Both the position numbers and the translations under genes were made by a program. Positions 9,733 to 18,368 of a DNA stretch of 41,158 bases are shown here, piece after piece. This stretch comes from an uncultured Treponema sp. Its GTDB lineage: Bacteria > Spirochaetota > Spirochaetia > Treponematales > Treponemataceae. Below the pieces are notes generated by a model. It had not been told where the DNA came from. It saw only the letters and a program-made list of their open reading frames with translations, and searched no databases. How positions within the stretch are numbered: the first letter of the stretch is position 1; each line of letters begins with the position of its first letter. The stretch lies in NCBI GenBank assembly GCA_946540605.1, contig CAMNIU010000213.1:1-41158 (forward strand), written 5' to 3'.

Positions 9733-11105
9733 TGAAAAAGTTATTTTTGATAATTGCAGGACTTGTTCTTTTTTCACCGTTGTTTGCCAGATATAACCGT
9801 CTTGGAATTCCAGATTCTTCTGAAATCCGTGACGGTCTTGAAGAAGTGTGGTTTACTGCACCTTTGAGTCAGGTTCGTTTGAATCAGCCAGAAATCCGTG
9901 CAAATGATAATGGAGAGAAATTTCAGATTCGTCTGGAAGAAAATGAGAGCACCTTTAATGTGTTCGTGGCACCTCATGCAGTTATCAAAGTAAATGTTTA
10001 TTCTGACAAAGGAATGTTTACCGAAGAACAGGATTTGTATCCTGGTGATGCAGCTGGCAGCTGGGTTTTGATTCGTGATAAGCGAACCGGAAAGCCAATG
10101 CGCATCCGCTATTATTTTCTTAAAGACAGTGAAGTATTCATTCAGTTTACTCCACAGGGAAAAATTGCTCTTGCAGATCTTGTAATATATGGAAATTATG
10201 CAGCACGCGGTGTTCCAACCGGAATGCCTTTTGAAAAGTTTTATTCTGCATCATTTGAAGATGTAATGAATATTACAGAAACAAAGCTTCCCTGGAATTA
10301 TGTACTTTCTGACCCTCAGGTTTATCATAGCATGAAGCAGATGGCGGCCGTAATTCGCGAAAAATTACCATCAATTTCTATGTTAGATGATGCAATGTAT
10401 GATGAAACTGGCGAGCTTGTACATATTTCTACCGGGAAAAAGTTTGAAAATATCGATAAATCAGATAAATCTGAAAATTCTGAAAAAAATCTGTTGCTTT
10501 CTTCTGCTGGATTTGTTAAATGGATAGCGGATGGACTCGTAGAGCCACTTTCCGGCGGACTGTTAAAAAGAGAGCCTTTGATTAAAGAAACAGTCACAGT
10601 TAAAGATAATGGGAGACAGGGCGTGCTTTCTCAAAAGTATGATTTGTTTTTCTCTTTGAACTGGATACGAAATCTTGCTTCTGCAGTTATTTCTGTTTAT
10701 GCAGGAAAAACTTATCTTTCTAATCAGTCTGGAGTTGATGTTACAATAAATCCTTTTGCTTCTTCCATTACAGAAAAGGGAGTCGCAAATACTGTTACCT
10801 TTATTGAAAACTCAGGCTATACAGTTTCGGTTTTAAGGTCAATGCTTTATGTGCTTTCAGCTATAGAACCTGGAACTTTCTATCTTGGTGCTATTCGTGG
10901 AACAGACAGAACTGTAACACCTGAGGTTATGGCTTTTAATGAATGTGTTGCATTCTTTCCATATTTTCAAGATGACGGTGGATTTAACTGCAATGTATTT
11001 ATGAATGGAAGGGAAATGACACTTGAAGATTTCTGCTATTTTTATGCAGATGATTTTGTCTATCTGACAAGAGTAAAGTCTTCGGAGAATTTCTTTCCTA
11101 AATGA
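9732..11105 (+). CDS. Exported protein of unknown function (457 aa)
   Basis: I do not recognise a family. The N-terminus is a clear signal peptide (MKK, a hydrophobic run, then LFA at about residues 17-19), so the protein is exported. The mature part is predicted soluble and mixed alpha/beta, with a low-complexity polar loop near residues 237-250 (KSDKSENSEKN). Its start overlaps the stop of the activase gene by one base (TAATG), so translation is probably coupled. It is followed after 43 bases by an exported TPR protein. The position suggests an envelope role linked with the downstream TPR/barrel/Ton genes rather than with CoA chemistry, but that is inference. Confidence 0.8.
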   Translation: MKKLFLIIAGLVLFSPLFARYNRLGIPDSSEIRDGLEEVWFTAPLSQVRLNQPEIRANDNGEKFQIRLEENESTFNVFVAPHAVIKVNVYSDKGMFTEEQDLYPGDAAGSWVLIRDKRTGKPMRIRYYFLKDSEVFIQFTPQGKIALADLVIYGNYAARGVPTGMPFEKFYSASFEDVMNITETKLPWNYVLSDPQVYHSMKQMAAVIREKLPSISMLDDAMYDETGELVHISTGKKFENIDKSDKSENSEKNLLLSSAGFVKWIADGLVEPLSGGLLKREPLIKETVTVKDNGRQGVLSQKYDLFFSLNWIRNLASAVISVYAGKTYLSNQSGVDVTINPFASSITEKGVANTVTFIENSGYTVSVLRSMLYVLSAIEPGTFYLGAIRGTDRTVTPEVMAFNECVAFFPYFQDDGGFNCNVFMNGREMTLEDFCYFYADDFVYLTRVKSSENFFPK

Positions 11106-11113
11106 TATGTCTC

Positions 11114-11128
11114 CCGAAATTGTTTCGG
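11114..11128. other. Small perfect hairpin between two operon genes
   Basis: CCGAAA and TTTCGG form a 6-bp stem around a 3-base loop (TTG). No T-run follows, so it is not a typical terminator. It occupies most of the 43-base gap between the exported hypothetical gene and the TPR gene, and could stabilise or process the mRNA. Confidence 0.5.
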
Positions 11129-11148
11129 TGACTAACGATTGAATTATT

Positions 11149-13968
11149 ATGAAAAAAATTATTCTTACTTTTGTTTTATTAATTGCTGCTTGCGCATTAT
11201 TTGCCGCGGACCTTGCCGCAACTGATGTTCAACTTTATAACGAAGTAAAGCAGACTTTTGGTAACGGATTTTATCCGGGAACTGTTTCTGCAGCAGATCA
11301 ATTGCAGAAAAATTATCCTGAATCAACCTTTACTCATAATGCGCTTGCCTACAAGGGTGAAGCTCTTATAAATATGGAAAGTTATGATGAGGCTGTAAAA
11401 ACTCTAGAGTCTGCTATTACTTATATGCATTCCGGTTCTCCGGAAATCATACGTTCTACATATTTGTTAGGCCGCGCTTACTATCAGAAAGGTGAATATA
11501 ATTCAGCAATTGAGAAACTTTATTTAGCGTGCAAACTTTGCCTAACTAACGATAGTATGGAATGGTATGCACAGTCAGTTTTATATTCAGGTCGTGTGTT
11601 ATTCAAACTTGAACAATATAAAGATTCTGTTCCGCTTTTTGAATACGTAATTTCTAATGGTAATTCCTATTCTTCAAATGAATACACAGAGAGTCTTCAA
11701 AAATTATTTATTGCTTATAATAAAACTGGAAACTCTGCAAAGACAATCACACTTTTTGAAAAACTAAATCAAAGTGATTTTGAAAATGAAATCTATTATA
11801 CACTCTGCCTTTATTATGGTGATGCTTGTGCAGATTCAAAACAAAATCAAAAAGCTTATGATGCATACTGCCGTGTTCTCGAAAGCGGTGTAGAAGCCCT
11901 TGCAGTTACAGCACTCAAAAAAGCTTATGTAATTTCTTCTGAAAATAACCTTGCAGATTCAGGAGAAGTGTTAGCTACAACCGGAGAAAATTTTAAAGAA
12001 AATCCGGAATTACTAAACGAGTTCTGGCTGCGTCTTGCCATAGATGAATATAATGCAAAAAATTATTCTAAATCAGAATCTTATCTTGCCAATATTGATG
12101 CAGAAGAAAATTCAGAAATATGGTTATTGCAAAATCTTTACAGCGCAAAAATTATTCTTGAGCAGAATCGTCCTATAAATATTGCAGAAGAAAAACTGCT
12201 TTCAGTTGAGCCGCTTGTAAAAAAATCTTCAACTGAAAATGTTAATGATTCATTTTATGCGGCACTTTTACAGAGTAAGGTTCAGCTGGAAAAATGGGAT
12301 GAAGTTCCTTCTGTTTATTCAAAAATCAAAAATCCGGATGATAATGCTAAATACGCAATTTCTTCCTATTATTATAGAAATGGTCAGTATGAAAAAGTAG
12401 ATTCAAGCTGCGGAGAATTATTTGCTTCTGCCCTGTGCAAAATGGGAAGGTATGAAGCTGCTTGTTCTGAGTATTCAAGACTTAATTCTCTTTCTTTTGA
12501 TTACGCAATGGCACTGTTTTTATGCGGACGTTATGAACAGTCATATAAAATATCAGTCAGCGGTAATTCTGAGAAAAAAGATTATTTATGCGGGCTTTGT
12601 TGTGTAAATCTACGTCAGTGGAAAAAAGCTTCAGAACATTTTGGTTTTTATATCTCAAAGACTTCTTCAAGTCCAGATTTTGCTGTTTTAAGTCTTTACT
12701 ATAAAGGATATGCTGAATATAACTCAGCAGAGTTCAAAAATGCTTATTCATCATTTGTACGCTTTGCAATGGAAAGCCCTGTAAAAGAAAATGCTTATGT
12801 CCTTAAAAGTTATGAATATGCGGTTAAAGCTGCACTTCAAAGCGGGGACTTTAAGAATGCTTCGGTACAGGCTGGTAATCTTGTAAGATACTCAAAAGAC
12901 GGTGAACCAAAACAGAAAGCCGTAATTTTAAGTGCTGAGATTTTTTCTGATTACGAAAATTATGATTCTGCAATTGAACTGCTTGCACCTTACACAAGCG
13001 GGCGAGATGAGTTTGCAGCTCAGACAATTTTTATGACTGCAAGAATTTATGAACGCCAAAATAAAGTTTCTCAGGCTGATATGCTTTACCGCCGCATTTA
13101 TGAAGAGCTTCCAAAATCTTCCTATGCAGAAGAAGCTATGTATCGTTCCGGTGAAGTTTATTATGCTCATGAAAAATATTCTGATGCCTACGGTAAGTTT
13201 ACCGCTTATATCTATAAATATACATCGGGAACCTTCAGTGATGCTGCACTATTTTATGGTGGAGACTGTGCACTGAGACTTGGCGAAACAGACCGTGCAA
13301 TTATGCTGAACCGTACCTTGCTTCAGAAATATCCGTCGAGTGTTTATTTATATGGGGCAAATAAAAATCTTCTTACTGCATATTACTCACAGGAAAATTA
13401 CAGTCAGGCACTTTTGATTGCAAAAACTCTTATAAAGGATTTTCCACAGCAGGCTGCTGATGATGAAATTGGAAAGCGCCTTATAGAACTTGAAAAAATA
13501 GTAAATGGTACAGACCGCCGCGTTGCAGAAAAGGAAACAGAATTTGCAAAGCTCGGTGAGGGGAGTGCTGCCGGACGTCATTCAGGAACGGAACTTGTTC
13601 GTCTTTATGCCGAAAGCCTTTATACTCAAAAAGAAGCTTATGATTTAGCAACCCGTCTTCTTGCAAAACAAACATCAAATTCTGAACTGGCAGATGCGGC
13701 AAGTAATGCCGAGTTCATTGCAGATTACCAGCGCCGAAATGGTGAAAATAAAAAGGCTGCACAGATGTATCTTCGTGCTGCAGAGTATTATCGTGGTGTA
13801 AAAAACGAGCATGGAGCCGCTGGTTCTCTTTACGGTGCCGCAGAAGCCTTTGCTTCAGAAGGTCTTATAGGAGATGCCCGCGAAACTGCAAAGCTTCTTA
13901 AAGAACTGTACCCTGATAGTGTGCAGGCACAGCGTGTAGACCGTGTAACCGGGGATGCACGAAATTAG
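11149..13968 (+). CDS. Large exported tetratricopeptide-repeat (TPR) protein
   Basis: The 939-residue protein has a signal peptide (MKKIILTFVLLIAACALFA) and is made almost entirely of TPR-like helical hairpins. Recognisable units include YKGEALINMESYDEAVKTLE, YLLGRAYYQKGEYNSAIEKL, VLYSGRVLFKLEQYKDSVPL and YRSGEVYYAHEKYSDAYGKF. The strongest repeats are at both ends (about 40-170 and 610-800) and are degenerate in the middle. It resembles YbgF/BamD-type periplasmic TPR scaffolds, though it is much longer. The genes downstream encode an outer-membrane barrel and ExbB-ExbD-TonB, so it may be a periplasmic adaptor for that Ton system. An additional role cannot be read from sequence. Confidence 0.88.
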   Translation: MKKIILTFVLLIAACALFAADLAATDVQLYNEVKQTFGNGFYPGTVSAADQLQKNYPESTFTHNALAYKGEALINMESYDEAVKTLESAITYMHSGSPEIIRSTYLLGRAYYQKGEYNSAIEKLYLACKLCLTNDSMEWYAQSVLYSGRVLFKLEQYKDSVPLFEYVISNGNSYSSNEYTESLQKLFIAYNKTGNSAKTITLFEKLNQSDFENEIYYTLCLYYGDACADSKQNQKAYDAYCRVLESGVEALAVTALKKAYVISSENNLADSGEVLATTGENFKENPELLNEFWLRLAIDEYNAKNYSKSESYLANIDAEENSEIWLLQNLYSAKIILEQNRPINIAEEKLLSVEPLVKKSSTENVNDSFYAALLQSKVQLEKWDEVPSVYSKIKNPDDNAKYAISSYYYRNGQYEKVDSSCGELFASALCKMGRYEAACSEYSRLNSLSFDYAMALFLCGRYEQSYKISVSGNSEKKDYLCGLCCVNLRQWKKASEHFGFYISKTSSSPDFAVLSLYYKGYAEYNSAEFKNAYSSFVRFAMESPVKENAYVLKSYEYAVKAALQSGDFKNASVQAGNLVRYSKDGEPKQKAVILSAEIFSDYENYDSAIELLAPYTSGRDEFAAQTIFMTARIYERQNKVSQADMLYRRIYEELPKSSYAEEAMYRSGEVYYAHEKYSDAYGKFTAYIYKYTSGTFSDAALFYGGDCALRLGETDRAIMLNRTLLQKYPSSVYLYGANKNLLTAYYSQENYSQALLIAKTLIKDFPQQAADDEIGKRLIELEKIVNGTDRRVAEKETEFAKLGEGSAAGRHSGTELVRLYAESLYTQKEAYDLATRLLAKQTSNSELADAASNAEFIADYQRRNGENKKAAQMYLRAAEYYRGVKNEHGAAGSLYGAAEAFASEGLIGDARETAKLLKELYPDSVQAQRVDRVTGDARN

Positions 13969-14006
13969 TTTTAATAATGTCAGATGGAAAATAGTGGAGT
14001 TTTATT

Positions 14007-15635
14007 ATGAAACGACTTTATAAAAAATCAGTTGTAATTCTTTGTTCATTGAGTTTTGCAGGCTTTGCTTTTGCTCAGAATATTGAATTACCAGAAGTTA
14101 CAACAGTTATTTCTGGAGAAACTGAAAAAGCCGAAGCAGATGCATTGCCGGATTTCAGCGATGTACTTTCTACTAAACCGGTTTCTGCAGGAAGTGGTGG
14201 TGTAGAGCCAGTGCTTCCTGAAGTTGAAACTACAGAAAATACTGAAATAGCAACTGGTAAAACTGTTACTACAGATAAATCTGTTTATGCAGAAGGTCTG
14301 CTTGGTGGTGGGTATCCAACCTTGTTCAAGGGAGATATTTCTGTATTCCGAAATGTAGGAGAAAGCCCGTTCAGGTTTGCATTGTCTCATGATTCGGCTG
14401 CCGGTTATGCAGGGCACTCTTTTACAGAAGGTTTTAGCGATCGTCTTACGAAAATTGAAATAGAAAAATCTTACAAAAAAAATAATTTTACCTGGAGTGC
14501 TGGCGGTAGTTATCAGACTGCAGCAGATGGACTTCAGGGAAACGTTATGTCAGATGTTTCTGATGGATTTCCGGTAAGTCTTTTTAATCATGATACTTAT
14601 AATGCTAAAGGAAAAATTGGCTACGAATTTTCAAATGGATTTTATACAGGTTTTGATGCAGGCGTAGATTTTTACAATCGTTATGCAGACAAAAAATGCA
14701 ATTGCATTCCAACAATAGCTTATATGGATTTAGAACCTTCAGCTTATTTCCGATGGAAAGGGCATGGTTTTGATACTGGAATTACAGCTGCTTATTCTTT
14801 TGGAACTGAATTTGCAACTGATTGTTTTGGAACTGGTCACAGAGCTGAGTTTGCCGCAGACCTTCAGTGGCAAAATGATTTATTGCGGGTATTTGGAAAG
14901 GCTTCTGCAGTAGTCGGAAATCAGCTGAATGATAAACCTGTCATTGTTCCGTTTACAGTAGGAATAGATTCATCTTTTCCAGTTTATTTTGCAAATCGTC
15001 GTGTAGGACTTTCTTTAGAGGGCGGAATACAATCTTATAAGCCGCATATCTGGCAGCTTGAAAACAAATATAAATTTTCGGAGATTAATTATACTGCAGC
15101 GGAAACCTCAGACTGGTATGGAAAGTTTAATTTGACCTTACCTTTGAAATCAGCTTTTACGGGTAATGCATCTATTGAATACTATCAGACTGCATATGAT
15201 AATGGTGTTTGGGAAGCTGATTATTCTGATGAGAGTTCGTATTTATATTTTATTAATCAGAAAGATCATCAGCTGCTTATTACCGATTTCTCACTTGCCT
15301 ATACTTATGAGATATTCAGTATAAGTGGAGGCTGGCATTCTAACTGGATGGATGTGCCTGCACTTGAAAGTAAACAGTCTGTTCGTCTTACTATGAATTT
15401 TCAGGATGAACAGGTTCGATGGGGTGCAAATCTCGGATTTATTATGCTGATTAATTCAGAGATTGAAACACCTGTCGTAAATGCAGAAGGCTTTGTGCGC
15501 ATTACACCTGCTGTGCGTGCAATCTTTTCTGTAAATGATATGATTAAATTGTATAAGGGTGAAACCCGCGTATATGCCGGAAAGTATGCAGCGCGCGGTG
15601 GTTCAGCTACTGTACTTTTGAAGTTCTTTTTCTAA
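14007..15635 (+). CDS. Outer-membrane beta-barrel protein, Ton-associated
   Basis: The 542-residue protein has a signal peptide ending near AFAQ (about residue 24). A polar, Pro/Glu-rich segment starts with ELPEVTTVISGE, resembling a TonB box. From about residue 95 there are alternating amphipathic strands rich in aromatic residues, such as FTWSAGGSYQT and GYEFSNGFYTGFDAGVDFY. It ends in LLKFFF, and a C-terminal aromatic residue is the usual signal for barrel assembly. A typical TonB-dependent receptor of 650 or more residues has a plug domain of about 130 residues; here there is no room for a full plug. It is followed immediately by exbB, exbD and tonB, so it is probably the partner of that system. 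The ligand is unknown. Confidence 0.75.
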   Translation: MKRLYKKSVVILCSLSFAGFAFAQNIELPEVTTVISGETEKAEADALPDFSDVLSTKPVSAGSGGVEPVLPEVETTENTEIATGKTVTTDKSVYAEGLLGGGYPTLFKGDISVFRNVGESPFRFALSHDSAAGYAGHSFTEGFSDRLTKIEIEKSYKKNNFTWSAGGSYQTAADGLQGNVMSDVSDGFPVSLFNHDTYNAKGKIGYEFSNGFYTGFDAGVDFYNRYADKKCNCIPTIAYMDLEPSAYFRWKGHGFDTGITAAYSFGTEFATDCFGTGHRAEFAADLQWQNDLLRVFGKASAVVGNQLNDKPVIVPFTVGIDSSFPVYFANRRVGLSLEGGIQSYKPHIWQLENKYKFSEINYTAAETSDWYGKFNLTLPLKSAFTGNASIEYYQTAYDNGVWEADYSDESSYLYFINQKDHQLLITDFSLAYTYEIFSISGGWHSNWMDVPALESKQSVRLTMNFQDEQVRWGANLGFIMLINSEIETPVVNAEGFVRITPAVRAIFSVNDMIKLYKGETRVYAGKYAARGGSATVLLKFFF

Positions 15636-15647
15636 TTGGAGGTATAT

Positions 15648-16259
15648 ATGTTTCAGACATTAAAATCAGGTGGACCGTTGATGATTCCTATCATCATCTG
15701 CGGAATTATTGCAACTTTTATTATTATTGAGAGATGTATTTATTTTATAAATATCAAAAAGCGTGATGCTAAATTGATGAGTGATTTGGATGGTTCTCTT
15801 GCAGCTGGAAATTATGAGGCTTGTGCAGTTGCCTGTGCTCAGGCAGATACACCATTGGCACAGGTTGTAAAAAAAGCTATGGATTGCCGCCGTTATGAAG
15901 AGCATGATTTGCGCGAGGCTGTAGAAGCAGAAATGGATTTTGTAATTCCTCATCTTGAGCATTTTTTGACTCCGCTTGGAACAATTGCAAATATTGCAAC
16001 CCTGCTCGGATTGCTTGGAACTGTAACAGGTAACATTAAAGCCTTCGGTGTTCTTGGTGCAGGTGGTTCAATGGGCGACCCTTCATTACTTGCAGGTGCA
16101 ATTGCCGAAGCTCTTGTTACTACAGTAGCCGGATTGTGTGTTTCAATTCCTTCTGTTATTTTCCATAATTATTTTGTTTCACGCGTAAACCGCCGTGTAG
16201 TTGAAATGGAAGCAAGAGTAACCTCTGTTCTTTTGCGTCTTACAGGTCGCGTTCGCTAA
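15648..16259 (+). CDS. exbB: ExbB/TolQ/MotA-family proton channel subunit
   Basis: The 203-residue protein starts at the ATG at 15648, because GGAGG (15638-15642) lies five bases upstream. An in-frame TTG at 15636 is too close to the previous stop and overlaps the ribosome site. It has three membrane segments as in ExbB: about 11-28, then a cytoplasmic domain, then about 110-135 (TIANIATLLGLLGTVTGNIKAF) and about 150-178 (AIAEALVTTVAGLCVSIPSVIF). The LLGLLGTVTG motif is the family hallmark. With ExbD it forms the inner-membrane motor that uses the proton gradient to drive TonB. ExbD follows 12 bases downstream. Confidence 0.93.
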   Translation: MFQTLKSGGPLMIPIIICGIIATFIIIERCIYFINIKKRDAKLMSDLDGSLAAGNYEACAVACAQADTPLAQVVKKAMDCRRYEEHDLREAVEAEMDFVIPHLEHFLTPLGTIANIATLLGLLGTVTGNIKAFGVLGAGGSMGDPSLLAGAIAEALVTTVAGLCVSIPSVIFHNYFVSRVNRRVVEMEARVTSVLLRLTGRVR

Positions 16260-16271
16260 GCGAGGTCGCAT

Positions 16272-16685
16272 ATGAAACTAAAAACAAAGAGGGAAGGTAT
16301 CCGCTCGAATGTGGATATGACCCCTATGATTGATATTGTATTTCAGCTGATTCTCTTTTTCCTTGTTTCTACAACCTTTGCAACTTTACCGGGAATCAAA
16401 CTGAATCTTCCGCAGAGTCATACTTCGGAATCAACAAGTCTTATGGGAATTACAATTACTGCCGATGAAAGTGGAGCATTGTTTTTTAATGACAAGGAAG
16501 TTTCTATGGCAACCCTTGGCGAAGAGCTTTTAAGCTTTGATACAGGAACAACAAAAAAAGAAGAGTTTCCTGTTTCTCTTGAAGCTGATTCAGAAGTTAC
16601 AAATGGAACAATCGTAAAGATTTTTGATGTAATTCGCGAAAGCGGTTACTGCGTAATAAATCTTAGGACAACGGCAGAAAAATGA
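16272..16685 (+). CDS. exbD: ExbD/TolR family motor subunit
   Basis: The 137-residue protein has a short cytoplasmic start (KLKTKREGIRSNV), one membrane helix (about 19-40) and a periplasmic domain. The motif MTPMIDIVFQLILFFL contains Asp21, the residue that by family knowledge is protonated during the motor cycle. GIKLNLPQS after the helix is typical of ExbD. The stop overlaps the next start (ATGA), so translation with TonB is coupled. The assignment to ExbD rather than TolR rests on the adjacent TonB-like gene. Confidence 0.92.
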   Translation: MKLKTKREGIRSNVDMTPMIDIVFQLILFFLVSTTFATLPGIKLNLPQSHTSESTSLMGITITADESGALFFNDKEVSMATLGEELLSFDTGTTKKEEFPVSLEADSEVTNGTIVKIFDVIRESGYCVINLRTTAEK

Positions 16686-17809
16686 TAAACTATAAGGGAA
16701 CTCCACTTTTAGGAGAAGACAGCAATCCTCAACACACCAGCGAGTTTTTTGCAATTGCAGGTACGGTTCTGTTCTGGCTGATTTTTTCAATTTTCTCATT
16801 CGTTATTAAGCCCCAGCCTGAAAAGCCGAAATATAAGGAAGTTCAGATTGTTCTTTCGTCTACACCGGTAGTTCAGAAAACTGAAGAAGCCCCTGCTCCT
16901 GCAGAAGCGGCTAGCGCAAGTGCGGCAAGCAGTGAGAGTGTAGTGGAGCAGGTTGTTGAGACACCTGTGGTTGAGACTCCTGCTCCAAAAGTTGAACCCG
17001 CACCGATAATAAAAGAGACTCCACCTGCACCCAAGACTGTTGAAAAAAAAGTTGAGCCTCCTAAGCCAAAGGCACAACCTAAGCCGGAACCTAAAAAGGA
17101 AGCTCCTAAAGCTCAAACTCAGAAAACACAAACTCCGGCTCCTGCAAATAAAGTTGAACCGGTTGAAACTCCAATATATAAAAGTAATGACGAACTTTTG
17201 GCAGAACAATTAAGTAAAACAAGAAAACGAGATGAAAATTATGATCCTTTTGCAAATGATAAAGATGATAATGAAAATTCAACTATCAGCGATTCTCCAA
17301 AAGTAGTTATAACCCAAAATACCATTGCTGGCGAGGCTGCAAAGGCTTCAAGTAATGATAGTAGTTCTATAAAAAGTTCATCTTCTCAAAAAGATACTAA
17401 TAATTATGATGTAACAGCTGGAAAAGAGTTTGATAAAATTCGCGATGCAAAAGAGCTTGGAAAATCTGACAGTGGTAATGGAAATAATCCAAATAAATCC
17501 AATTCAACTGAAAAGAATTCGATTTCATGGGAAGGGGCGAGTTCACGTTCTGTATATAGTTTTGATACTGAATTATCTCAGAAAGCAAAAAGTTCTATGC
17601 AAGTTTCTAAGCCAACACCATTTACTATTACATTCTCGGTAGATGCTGATGGAAATGTAATGGCTACGACAATAGTAATAAAAAATGAGTTTATTCTTTC
17701 TGAAATAATTATGAAAGAAATGAAAGAGAAAATTAGTTCATGGAAATTTGGAAAAGGCTCTGGTATTTCAAAAGCCAGATTTGATTGGATTTTAAGTCCA
17801 GGAAATTAG
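16682..17809 (+). CDS. tonB: TonB-like energy-transducing protein
   Basis: The 375-residue protein has one membrane helix at about 22-43 (FFAIAGTVLFWLIFSIFSFVI). A Pro/Lys/Glu-rich spacer follows at about 44-165 (EPKKEAPKAQTQKTQTPAP type), then an Asn/Ser/Asp-rich stretch at about 175-275. The C-terminal domain of about 90 residues contains FTITFSVDADGNVMATTIV, matching the shape of TonB C-terminal domains. The spacer is long enough to cross the periplasm. It overlaps exbD by four bases. The C-terminal domain lacks an obvious classic YP motif, so a diverged TonB is likely. It probably delivers motor energy to the barrel protein encoded at 14007-15635. Confidence 0.85.
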   Translation: MINYKGTPLLGEDSNPQHTSEFFAIAGTVLFWLIFSIFSFVIKPQPEKPKYKEVQIVLSSTPVVQKTEEAPAPAEAASASAASSESVVEQVVETPVVETPAPKVEPAPIIKETPPAPKTVEKKVEPPKPKAQPKPEPKKEAPKAQTQKTQTPAPANKVEPVETPIYKSNDELLAEQLSKTRKRDENYDPFANDKDDNENSTISDSPKVVITQNTIAGEAAKASSNDSSSIKSSSSQKDTNNYDVTAGKEFDKIRDAKELGKSDSGNGNNPNKSNSTEKNSISWEGASSRSVYSFDTELSQKAKSSMQVSKPTPFTITFSVDADGNVMATTIVIKNEFILSEIIMKEMKEKISSWKFGKGSGISKARFDWILSPGN

Positions 17810-17851
17810 TGTCAGATTCAATGTTTTTATTTCTCGCATTATTCATAAGTT

Positions 17852-17862
17852 TATAATATAAT
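17852..17862 (+). promoter_or_regulatory. Candidate -10 elements (two overlapping TATAAT) before the small-gene cassette
   Basis: Two perfect TATAAT hexamers overlap by one base at 17852-17857 and 17857-17862, 17-22 bases before the ATG at 17880. No good TTGACA-like -35 was seen upstream. The gap 17810-17879 shows no terminator after tonB, so the cassette may also be read from the upstream operon. Confidence 0.5.
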
Positions 17863-17879
17863 GTCTTTAGGTATTTAGT

Positions 17880-18152
17880 ATGAATGATAAGGCGTATCTT
17901 TCAAATGATGGACAGTATACGATTTTCTCTTTTGGTAATAACAGGTTGAAGTTTATTGCGCCATATTCTTTGGAGCGATATGACTCTGTCGTTCAGTGGG
18001 ATAATGGATATCTTGTTGTCATGGCAAAGTATGCACATAATAAAGAGTTAGAAGAAGAATATATTGATCTAATTCCAATCTTAAAAAGTTTATACATTCA
18101 GCCAGAAGAGTTTCTCAAATCAATAAAGTCAGTGGAGGTTCAGTATGCCTGA
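17880..18152 (+). CDS. Small protein of unknown function, weakly DUF2442-like
   Basis: The 90-residue soluble protein is the first of three overlapping small genes. I do not firmly recognise it. The C-terminal half (WDNGYLVVM, then EEYIDLIPILKSL and EEFLKSIKSVEV) has the general order of DUF2442 proteins, which often sit beside DUF4160 genes. That resemblance, together with the DUF4160-type third gene, is the only hint of function. It overlaps the next gene by eight bases. Base composition is slightly more AT-rich than that of the flanking operons. Confidence 0.7.
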   Translation: MNDKAYLSNDGQYTIFSFGNNRLKFIAPYSLERYDSVVQWDNGYLVVMAKYAHNKELEEEYIDLIPILKSLYIQPEEFLKSIKSVEVQYA

Positions 18153-18366
18153 TTTAAAGCAGATTTCAGATGATGCAGATATGATTGTTTGTGGATTTGC
18201 ATATAAAAAAACTGATGAAGGAATTCGTGTTTTTGATTTGAATAATGGGGTAGGTGCTGCTGTAATGACTGCAGATGGAACTCTAATAGAAACAAATATG
18301 GATGATATAGAATTTTCTATAGCTCAAAAATACTATAATGCAAATGCAAAATATATGGAGACATAA
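18145..18366 (+). CDS. Small protein of unknown function (73 aa)
   Basis: The 73-residue acidic soluble protein contains VFDLNNGVGAAVMTADGTLIETNMDDIE, which looks like a small beta-rich fold, followed by a short helix (IAQKYYNANAKYME). The ATG is preceded by a strong GGAGG (18134-18138) lying inside the first gene, so it is translated from within the overlap. No family is recognised. It is the middle gene of the three-gene cassette. Confidence 0.7.
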   Translation: MPDLKQISDDADMIVCGFAYKKTDEGIRVFDLNNGVGAAVMTADGTLIETNMDDIEFSIAQKYYNANAKYMET

Positions 18367-18368
18367 AA

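Noticed and set aside
15636..15647. A TTG start for ExbB directly after the barrel stop codon
   Set aside because: The TTG overlaps the GGAGG that serves the ATG at 15648.
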